Origin: Clavibacter michiganensis subsp. tessellarius | GTDB taxonomy: Bacteria > Actinomycetota > Actinomycetes > Actinomycetales > Microbacteriaceae | Length of the DNA stretch: 64,000 nt | Direction of reading: 5' to 3' | Assembly: GCF_021922985.1 (NCBI RefSeq) | Contig: NZ_CP040788.1 | Span: 1,240,001 to 1,304,000, forward strand | Shown here: in pieces, positions 58,214-64,000 of the stretch | Position numbering within the stretch: the first letter of the stretch is position 1 | Layout of the letters: each line of letters starts with the position of its first letter | Translations under genes and position numbers: made by a program | Notes under the pieces: model-generated | Told to the model about the DNA's origin: nothing | The model's database searches: none | Seen by the model: only the letters and a program-made list of their open reading frames with translations

Positions 58214-58896
58214 TGGGGCGGATCGAGGACGGGTACGCGGCCGCGGACATCCGCGCCGCCGAGGCGCCCCTGCTGGCCGCGGGCGCGCAGCTGATGCGCG
58301 TGGCGGCCGCGGGGCTCGCCCGGGCCTGCCGGGAGGTCGCGCCCACCGGAACCCTGCTCGTGCTGGTCGGCGCCGGGAACAACGGCGGCGACGCGCTCCT
58401 CGCGGCGGCCGAGCTCGCGCGGGAGGGGCGCGAGGTGCGCGTGATCCGCACGGCCTCCCGCATCCACGATGCCGGCGCCGCGCAGGCGGCCGCGGCGGGC
58501 ATCCGGATCTACCGCGCGGAGGATCTGGACGATGCCGCGGTGGCGGCGCTCGGCGCGGCCTCGGCGCTGGTGGTCGACGGGATCCTCGGCATCGGCACGA
58601 CCGCCGACCCCGCCCTCCGCGGCCCGGCGCGTCGCGTGGTCGCCGCGCTGCTGCCCGTGGTCGCCCGGCCCGACGGCCCGCGCGTCGTCGCGTGCGACCT
58701 CCCGAGCGGCGTGGGCTGCGACGACGGCGCCGTGCCGGATCCGACGGTGCTGCCCGCCGACCTCACCGTCACGTTCGGCGCGGGGAAGGCCGGGTTGCTG
58801 CGGGACCCGGCGCGCGCGCTCGCGGGCCGCGTCGTGGTGGTCGACGTGGGGCTCGACCTGGCGGACGTCCCGCCGCTCGCCGTCGCCCGGCCCTGA
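58213..58896 (+). CDS. NAD(P)H-hydrate epimerase (YjeF N-domain)
   Basis: A 227-residue enzyme with the YjeF N-terminal fold, repairing hydrated NAD(P)H by epimerising the R form. It shows LVLVGAGNNGGDALLAAAELA (in part VLVGAGNNGGDALLAA), LVVDGILGIGTTADPALRG and VVACDLPSGVGCDDG, plus VTFGAGKAGLL at the C-terminus. The ADP/ATP-dependent dehydratase domain usually fused behind it is absent here. It begins GTG overlapping the previous stop (TAGTG). The dehydratase may be elsewhere in the genome. Confidence 0.9.
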   Translation: MGRIEDGYAAADIRAAEAPLLAAGAQLMRVAAAGLARACREVAPTGTLLVLVGAGNNGGDALLAAAELAREGREVRVIRTASRIHDAGAAQAAAAGIRIYRAEDLDDAAVAALGAASALVVDGILGIGTTADPALRGPARRVVAALLPVVARPDGPRVVACDLPSGVGCDDGAVPDPTVLPADLTVTFGAGKAGLLRDPARALAGRVVVVDVGLDLADVPPLAVARP

Positions 58897-58916
58897 CGAC
58901 GCGCCCGGGCCGTCGT
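58896..58916 (+). terminator. possible terminator after epimerase gene
   Basis: ACGACG and CGTCGT flank a GC-rich loop and are followed by a run of C and T, starting at the stop codon. The stem is only 6 bp. Confidence 0.4.
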
Positions 58917-59004
58917 GTGTCCCCCCTTCCGACGACTTCACCCGACGCTCCCGTCACGTCAGAGTGGGACCAGGCCGACCGGCCCGTCGAAGGGGGACGA
59001 CACC

Positions 59005-59058
59005 ATGCACGAGCACGCCAGGACATCCATCGCACCACCCGGGAGCGCGGTCTCGTGA
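59005..59058 (+). other. micro-ORF, 17 codons, ending on the start of the next gene
   Basis: ATG at 59005 follows GAAGGGGGA, the strongest ribosome-binding sequence in this stretch. It encodes MHEHARTSIAPPGSAVS and ends in GTGA overlapping the GTG at 59055 of the small membrane-protein gene. Third case of this arrangement in the window. Confidence 0.45.
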
Positions 59059-59342
59059 GCGCCGCGCTCGTCATCGCCGTCGTGAACGCCGGGATCATGG
59101 CGCTCGTCGCCCTGGCCGCGCCGCGCCTGCCGCAGTGGACCCGCGGATCCTCGTGGCTGCTGCTCGTGCTCGCGCTCGTCGTGCTCGGGCTGCACCTCGT
59201 GGGCGACGCGTGGGGAATCCCCGCGACGCTCCTCGCGATCGCGTTCCTCGTCTCCACGTGCCTCAACGCGAGCGCGCTGGCGCCGCTGATCATGCAGGGC
59301 CTGATCGCCCGCGCGCCGGGTTCGCGCCGCGCGGTCGAGTAG
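59055..59342 (+). CDS. small membrane protein, function unknown
   Basis: A 95-residue protein with three hydrophobic helices (about 3-20, 31-50, 58-80) and a short charged tail. The start is GTG with only a weak upstream site; translation probably depends on the micro-ORF before it. I do not recognise a family. Hydropathy resembles small actinobacterial membrane proteins of unknown role. A perfect 16-bp hairpin follows the stop. Confidence 0.62.
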   Translation: MSAALVIAVVNAGIMALVALAAPRLPQWTRGSSWLLLVLALVVLGLHLVGDAWGIPATLLAIAFLVSTCLNASALAPLIMQGLIARAPGSRRAVE

Positions 59343-59396
59343 ACCGAGCCCGGCGCCCCGGCGCCCCGGCGCCCGGGCGACCGGCGCCCGACAGGC

Positions 59397-59431
59397 CGAT
59401 GGCCGCACCGCCCGAGGCGGTGCGGCCATCG
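59397..59431. terminator. strong bidirectional hairpin terminator
   Basis: CGATGGCCGCACCGCC and GGCGGTGCGGCCATCG form a perfect 16-bp stem with a CGA loop, between the small membrane gene and the convergent oxidoreductase gene. Confidence 0.85.
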
Positions 59432-59447
59432 CCGTCGTGGGGTCGGA

Positions 59448-60476
59448 TCAGGCGGGCGTCACGTCGATGAGCACCTTGCCGGTCACGCCGTCCTCGACCG
59501 CCTGGTGCGCGGCGGCCGCGTCCTCGAGCGCGAAGCGCGTGATCGGCAGGCCCGCCTCCTCGCCGACGGGCAGCGCGCCGTCGATCAGGGCGAGGTGGAT
59601 GTCCGCGCGGGCGGTGTCGAGCGCCTCCCGGCCCACCGTGTACAGCAGCAGGAACTGGTAGCGGAGGTTCTTCACGAAGCTGTCGACCACGGGGAGCGTC
59701 ACGGTGTCGCCGCCGTTGTTCGCGTACACGGCGACCGACGCGCGGTTCTTCGCGACCGCCTGGTTGAGCTCGGCGTTCTGCGCCGGGGCGACCTCGACGA
59801 TCAGGTCGACGCCGTCGGGCGCGATCGACTGGATCTCCGCCACCGCGTCGCCGTGCTTGTAGTCCACGACGTGCTGCGCGCCGGCGGCCGTCGCGAGGGC
59901 GGCCTTCTCGGGCGAGCTGACCGTGGTGATCACGGTGGCGCCGGCCCAGCGCGCGAGCTGGATGGCCGCGTGGCCGACCGCTCCCGCGCCGCCGGCGACG
60001 AGCACGTGCTTCCCGGCGAGGGCGCCGGGCGCGAGCCGCGACGGGCCGTCCTCGGAGACGGTGAGCGCGCGGTGCGCCGTGACGGCGGGCACGCCGAGGC
60101 TCGCGCCGAGGTCGAAGGAGAGGCCGTCGGGCAGCGGCGCGACGCGGTCGACGGGGAGGACCGTCGTCTCCTGCGCGGTGCCGGTGGGGCGGCCGTGGGC
60201 GGCCAGCATGATCCAGACGCGGTCGCCGACGGCGAGGTCCGTGACGTCCGGGCCGACGGCGTCGACGACGCCCGCGCCGTCCTGGTTCGGGACGACCTCG
60301 GGGAAGGGCAGCTCCTGGCCGGGCGATCCGCCGTCGCGGGACTTCCAGTCGGTGGGGTTCACGCCCGAGACGACGATGCGGACGCGCACCTCGCCGGGGC
60401 CGGGCGCGGCCTCGTCGCGGTCGACCAGCTGCAGGACGTCGGGGGCACCGGTGCGGGTGTAGGCGATTGCTCTCAT
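59448..60476 (-). CDS. NADPH:quinone reductase-type MDR oxidoreductase
   Basis: A 342-residue medium-chain reductase without zinc ligands: PGPGEVRVRIVVSGVNPTDWK, PNQDGAGVVDAVG, the nucleotide motif VLVAGGAGAVGHAAIQLARWAG (in part VAGGAGAVGHAAIQLA) and the C-terminal AVEDGVTGKVLIDV. It would reduce quinones or enones with NADPH. The ATG at 60476 begins a conserved MRAIAYTRTG. It is a paralogue in type, not sequence neighbourhood, of the oxidoreductase at 25801. Confidence 0.9.
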   Translation of the reverse strand: MRAIAYTRTGAPDVLQLVDRDEAAPGPGEVRVRIVVSGVNPTDWKSRDGGSPGQELPFPEVVPNQDGAGVVDAVGPDVTDLAVGDRVWIMLAAHGRPTGTAQETTVLPVDRVAPLPDGLSFDLGASLGVPAVTAHRALTVSEDGPSRLAPGALAGKHVLVAGGAGAVGHAAIQLARWAGATVITTVSSPEKAALATAAGAQHVVDYKHGDAVAEIQSIAPDGVDLIVEVAPAQNAELNQAVAKNRASVAVYANNGGDTVTLPVVDSFVKNLRYQFLLLYTVGREALDTARADIHLALIDGALPVGEEAGLPITRFALEDAAAAHQAVEDGVTGKVLIDVTPA

Positions 60477-60516
60477 GCCCTGCCCAACGCCCGGCGCCCG
60501 CGCGGTGTTCCTGCCG

Positions 60517-62082
60517 TCAGCCGCCGAGCGTGTCGTGCGTGAACCGGCCGCCGAGCAGGGTGGCGGACACGCGCATGGCGCGGAGGTCGTCGGCGGTGGT
60601 GGCGTCGGCGAGCGGATCCGCGTCCACGACCGCGAGGTCGGCCCGCTCCCCCGCCGCCACGCGCGTGCGTACGGACGCGTCGAGCGCGGCCGCCCGGTCG
60701 ATCGCCTGCTCGGGGTGCCACGGCGCCCGGCCGTCGCGCGCCCGGCCGACGGCGGCGCTCATCGTGGCCCACGGATCCAGCGGCGCGACGGGCGCGTCGG
60801 AGCCGAGCGCGAGGCGCGTGCCCGCCGCGCGGAGGTCGGCGAGCGCGAAGGCGCGGCCCGTGCGGCCGGCCCAGTAGACGTCGGCGACGTCGCGGTCGTC
60901 CATCGCGTGCTCGGGCTGCACGCTCGCGACCACGCCGAGCGCGGCGAACCGCGCGACGTCCTCGTGCGTGAGCAGCTGCGCGTGCTCGATGGATCCGGCG
61001 AGCCCCTCCGCGTCGCGGTGCGCGCCCCGGAGCTCCCGGTCGAGGTGCGCGAACGCGTCGAGCGCCAGGCGGTTGGCGTGGTCGCCGATGGCGTGGATCG
61101 CGGGCCGGAGCCCCTGGCGGGCCGCGCGCAGCATCAGGCCGCGCAACTCCTCGGGCGGGACGGAGAGCGTGCCGCAGGCGCCGCCGTGCGCGTCGCCGCC
61201 CTGGCCGTCGAGGTCGGGGTACGGGTCGAAGCAGTACGCGGTGCGGGTGTTGAGGGATCCGTCGGTGACGACCTTCGCGGGCCCCACGCGCACGAGCCCG
61301 CCGGTGCCCTCGAGCAGGTCGCCCGTGCGGAGGCCCGCGTCGCGGGCCCGGTCGAGGTCCTGCGGCCAGATGCCGAGCTCGACGCGGAGCGCGTCGTGCC
61401 CGAGGGCGGCCAGGCGGCGCCAGCGAGCCGGGTTCCAGTCGATCTCGAGGTCGACCACGCCGACCACCCCGCGGCGGGCGGCGTCCCGGGCGACCTCGAC
61501 GGCGCGGGCGTCGAGCGCGGACGCGTCGCCCTCCTCCACGCGGTACATGAAGTCGAAGCAGTCGTCCTCGCGCAGGAGGCCGGTCGGGTGGTCGCCGTAG
61601 CCGTGCGGGGCGAGCGCGGCGGAGCTCGCCCAGCAGCAGTGCAGGTCGCCGCTGACGAGCAGGACCGGGGTGTCGCCCGCGACCGCGTCGAGGAGGTCCT
61701 TCGTGGGGAGGTCGGGCCAGAGGCCGTCGCGGAAGCCGTAGCCGACGAGCGCCTCGGGTGCGTGACCTGCGCCGGTCACCGCGCCGGAGGACGCGGCGTC
61801 GCGCGCGGCGAGCGCGTCCCGGACGAGCGCGACGGCCTCCGCGGCCGACGCGACGCGGGAGAGGTCGAGGCGGCGGGACACCTTGGTCCACTGGGTGAAG
61901 TGCACGTGGTGGTCCCAGAGGCCCGGGATCACGAACCGGCCGTCGAGCGCGCGGGTCTCGACGCCCGCGGCGTCGGCGGATCCGGCGGGGCCGACGGACG
62001 CGATCACGCCGTCGCGCACGAGCACGTCGACGGGCGCGGCGGATCCGGGCAGGCGTCCGCCCGCGAGCAGCAGCGCGGTCAC
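60517..62082 (-). CDS. amidohydrolase 3 family (YtcJ-like) hydrolase
   Basis: A 521-residue metal-dependent hydrolase. The HxH site is in VIPGLWDHHVHFTQW, a downstream metal set in IHAIGDHANRLALDAF and GSIEHAQLLTHEDVARF, and LGSDAPVAPLDPWATMSAAV holds the catalytic Asp. Family members cleave formamides or other N-acyl bonds with varied substrates. The GTG start at 62082 overlaps the PaiB-like stop, so the two are coupled. Substrate is not predicted. Confidence 0.88.
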   Translation of the reverse strand: MTALLLAGGRLPGSAAPVDVLVRDGVIASVGPAGSADAAGVETRALDGRFVIPGLWDHHVHFTQWTKVSRRLDLSRVASAAEAVALVRDALAARDAASSGAVTGAGHAPEALVGYGFRDGLWPDLPTKDLLDAVAGDTPVLLVSGDLHCCWASSAALAPHGYGDHPTGLLREDDCFDFMYRVEEGDASALDARAVEVARDAARRGVVGVVDLEIDWNPARWRRLAALGHDALRVELGIWPQDLDRARDAGLRTGDLLEGTGGLVRVGPAKVVTDGSLNTRTAYCFDPYPDLDGQGGDAHGGACGTLSVPPEELRGLMLRAARQGLRPAIHAIGDHANRLALDAFAHLDRELRGAHRDAEGLAGSIEHAQLLTHEDVARFAALGVVASVQPEHAMDDRDVADVYWAGRTGRAFALADLRAAGTRLALGSDAPVAPLDPWATMSAAVGRARDGRAPWHPEQAIDRAAALDASVRTRVAAGERADLAVVDADPLADATTADDLRAMRVSATLLGGRFTHDTLGG

Positions 62083-62819
62083 TCGGGGCGCTCCGCCGTC
62101 GCGGCCGGGGTCGGGGCGGCGTCCGCGGCGGCGTCGGCGTCTGCGTCGGCGGTCGAGGCGTCAGCGGCCGGGGCGTCGGCGGCGCGCGCCTGCGCCCGGC
62201 GCATCTCCGCGGCGAGCGCCGGGTTCGGGTACTCCGCGCCGTGCTCCAGCTCGTGGAGCACGCGCTCGACGACGTGCGGCGGCTTGTTCTGGCTGAGCTT
62301 GGCCTTGGCGACGAACCGGGTGGCGACGAGCCGCAGGCCGACGGTGCCGGCGCTGATCCGGGCGGAGTACGCGGCGTCGGCGACCGTGCCCGCCATGCGG
62401 CGCGGCTCGGGCATGCGGTCCTCGAAGCGGTCCACCAGCTGCTCGAGCACCCGCAGGTTCTCCTCGGGCGAGAGGATCTCGACGCGGCAGGTCAGGTGCG
62501 CGCTGACGTGGTTCCAGGTGGGCACGGCGGGGTCGGCGTCGTACCAGCCGGGCGACACGTAGCCGTGCGGGCCCTGCACGAGGACGAGGACCTCGCCGTC
62601 GGCGCCGTCCCGCTGGCCGAGCTCGTGGATCCGCTCGTCGGGGCGCCCCACGTGGGTGAGGAGCGTGAGGTCGTCGCGGTCGGGATCCAGCAGCACCGGG
62701 TAGTGCGAGGCGACGAGCCCGGCGCCCGTGCCGCTGACGATCGTGGCCCACGGGTTCTCGTCCACGAGGCGGCGGATCTCGGCGACGTCCTCGAGCGCGA
62801 AGGACGGGTTCTCCCTCAC
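62079..62819 (-). CDS. PaiB-type FMN-binding protein
   Basis: A 246-residue protein of the PaiB family (FMN-binding negative transcriptional regulator, split beta-barrel). Matching segments are VDENPWATIVSG, HLTCRVEILSPEE and KLSQNKPPHVVERVLHELE. Members bind FMN and include protease-synthesis regulators and putative oxidases. The C-terminal ~35 residues are an Ala/Asp/Pro-rich tail. The start is a GTG at 62819 with no clear ribosome site; an upstream 16-codon ORF (62820-62868) ends in the same GTGA. Its own stop overlaps the amidohydrolase start. Confidence 0.85.
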   Translation of the reverse strand: MRENPSFALEDVAEIRRLVDENPWATIVSGTGAGLVASHYPVLLDPDRDDLTLLTHVGRPDERIHELGQRDGADGEVLVLVQGPHGYVSPGWYDADPAVPTWNHVSAHLTCRVEILSPEENLRVLEQLVDRFEDRMPEPRRMAGTVADAAYSARISAGTVGLRLVATRFVAKAKLSQNKPPHVVERVLHELEHGAEYPNPALAAEMRRAQARAADAPAADASTADADADAAADAAPTPAATAERPE

Positions 62820-62943
62820 CGGGCGGCCCGCCGCGGCTCGAGGGCGGGCGGGGACGCGAGGGGCATGACGGGATGCTACCGGCCGCCGGGCGCCGCTCCC
62901 GTCACCGGCGCCGGCCCGGCCGACCCGTGCGTCCGACGCCGGA

Positions 62944-64000
62944 TCAGCGCGCCCGCAGCCCCGGGAACTGGTCGTCGCGCCACTCCCCGTCGAGCCGCTC
63001 CCCCGCGTCGGCGGCCGCGACCTCGCGCTGCCGCAGCTCGACCCGGCGGATCTTCCCCGAGGCGGTCTTCGGCAGCTCCCCGAACTCCACGCGTCGCACG
63101 CGCATGAACGCCGGGCACCGCTCGCGCGCGTGCTTCAGCACGGCGAACGCGGTCTCCTCGTCGGGCTCCCACCCGGCGGCGAGGTGCACGTACGCCTTCG
63201 CGACGTTGAGCCGCACGGGATCCGGCGCGCCCACGACCGCGGCCTCCGCGACGGCCGGGTGCTCGATCAGGACGCTCTCGACCTCGAACGGCGAGATCTT
63301 GTAGTCCGAGGACTTGAAGATGTCGTCGGTGCGGCCGATGAAGGTGATGGTCCCGTCGGGGTCGCGCCGGGCGACGTCGCCCGTGTGGAAGAGCCCGTCG
63401 CGCATCGCCTCCGCGGTGCGCTCCTCGTCGCCGAGGTAGCCGGCCATGAGGTTCACGGGCCGGGTGGCGAGGTCGAGGCAGATCTCGCCCTCGTCGGCGC
63501 GGTCGCCCGTGACGGGATCCACGAGCACGAGGTCGACGCCCGGCAGCGGCGTGCCCATCGAGCCCGGCACGACGGGGGCGCCGGGCGGGTTCGCGACGAT
63601 GGCGGTGGTCTCGGTCTGGCCGTAGCCGTCGCGGATCACGAGCCCCCACCACTCCTCGATGCGCGCGATGACCTCGGGGTTGAGCGGCTCGCCCGCCGAC
63701 ATGATCTCGCGGAGCCTCCCCGGCCGCTCGCGGATCCCGGCCTGGATGAGCATCCGCCACACGGTCGGCGGCGCGCAGAACGTCGTGACCTCCGCGCGGT
63801 CGAGCTGCTCCACGAGCGCGTGCGCGTCGAAGCGCGCGTAGTCGTGCACGAACACGGTGGCCTCCGCGATCCACGGCGCGAAGAAGCAGCTCCACGCGTG
63901 CTTGCCCCAGCCGGGCGAGCTGATGGCGAGGTGCACGTCGCCGGGCCGCAGCCCCAGCCAGTACGTGGTCGAGAGGTGCCCGACGGGGTACGAGACGTGC
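62944..64000 (-). CDS. AMP-dependent acyl-CoA synthetase, 5' end cut by window edge
   Basis: The C-terminal ~352 residues of an adenylate-forming ligase related to acetyl/medium-chain acyl-CoA synthetases. Motifs: IRDGYGQTETT, GYLGDEERTAEAM and DGLFHTGDVARRDPDGTITFIGRTDDIFKSSDYKIS (quoted in parts: FHTGDVARRDPDG, GRTDDIFKSSDYKIS), with the catalytic Lys in ELPKTASGKIRRVELR. SDYKISPFEVES is closest to the medium-chain group. The start lies beyond the window. Compared with the FadD-type enzyme at 543 it belongs to another subfamily. Confidence 0.92.
   Translation of the reverse strand, partial: HVSYPVGHLSTTYWLGLRPGDVHLAISSPGWGKHAWSCFFAPWIAEATVFVHDYARFDAHALVEQLDRAEVTTFCAPPTVWRMLIQAGIRERPGRLREIMSAGEPLNPEVIARIEEWWGLVIRDGYGQTETTAIVANPPGAPVVPGSMGTPLPGVDLVLVDPVTGDRADEGEICLDLATRPVNLMAGYLGDEERTAEAMRDGLFHTGDVARRDPDGTITFIGRTDDIFKSSDYKISPFEVESVLIEHPAVAEAAVVGAPDPVRLNVAKAYVHLAAGWEPDEETAFAVLKHARERCPAFMRVRRVEFGELPKTASGKIRRVELRQREVAAADAGERLDGEWRDDQFPGLRAR

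Noticed and set aside
1..64000. tRNA, rRNA, insertion sequence and prophage genes
   Set aside because: None found: gaps between genes are short, show no tRNA-like cloverleaf pattern, and no transposase, integrase or phage structural motif appears in any frame.

Overview
The window reads as a chromosomal segment of a high-GC actinobacterium of the family Microbacteriaceae, most likely Clavibacter or a close relative. The reasons are very high GC coding sequence throughout, a mycothione reductase, a GarA/OdhI-type FHA protein followed by an FtsR-type MerR regulator, a DUF3097 gene, and many leaderless-looking starts with actinobacterial TAGNNT -10 boxes. The genus is inference; family-level features are seen directly. 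I see no rRNA, tRNA, CRISPR array or insertion sequence. About 60 genes are supported, and several overlap by 1-4 bases (ATGA, GTGA, TAGTG), so many form tight operons.

Layout. 1-10963 is central metabolism and growth control: a partial ROK glucokinase, a long-chain acyl-CoA ligase, peptide deformylase, a pyruvate carboxylase-mycothione reductase operon, an orphan ParA, and the garA-ftsR-merR cluster. 11052-15034 is a dicarboxylate symporter with a divergent CitA/DctS-type two-component system. 15128-17313 is an operon of a protealysin-like M4 peptidase, an emfourin-like inhibitor and DUF3097. 17334-24250 is a LacI-controlled ABC importer ending in a fused glycerophosphodiesterase-inositol monophosphatase, which suggests uptake and breakdown of a glycerophospho-polyol such as glycerophosphoinositol.

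24255-35230 is a mixed block: a Nudix-NYN/PIN-like fusion, an LRV-repeat protein, a quinone-type oxidoreductase, a Pr6Pr membrane protein, a flavin amine oxidase whose motifs lie in circularly permuted order, an S4 RNA-binding protein, a probable 3-methyladenine glycosylase, two small acidic proteins, a J-domain/NERD protein coupled to a Stealth phosphotransferase, and a lipoprotein. 35404-50860 holds most of a purine catabolic set: FAD subunit and fused Fe-S/Mo subunit of xanthine dehydrogenase, XdhC, an APC permease, guanine deaminase and a MocA-like cytidylyltransferase. It is interrupted by three tandem paralogous membrane proteins, a HEPN/MNT module, a LuxR-type two-component system and a PAP2 phosphatase. 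51020-64000 has an LCP cell-wall ligase, gamma-glutamyltransferase plus SufU-like scaffold, an MFS exporter, a luciferase-like oxidoreductase, a degenerate SGNH protein coupled to NAD(P)HX epimerase, a quinone oxidoreductase, an amidohydrolase-PaiB operon and a partial acyl-CoA synthetase.

The most unusual items are the circularly permuted amine oxidase, the importer with the GDPD-IMPase fusion, the J-domain/NERD-Stealth pair, the MNT/HEPN module with a clear candidate operator, a MerR-type operator/promoter in front of the second MerR gene, and recurrent micro-ORFs that end on the start codon of small membrane-protein genes.
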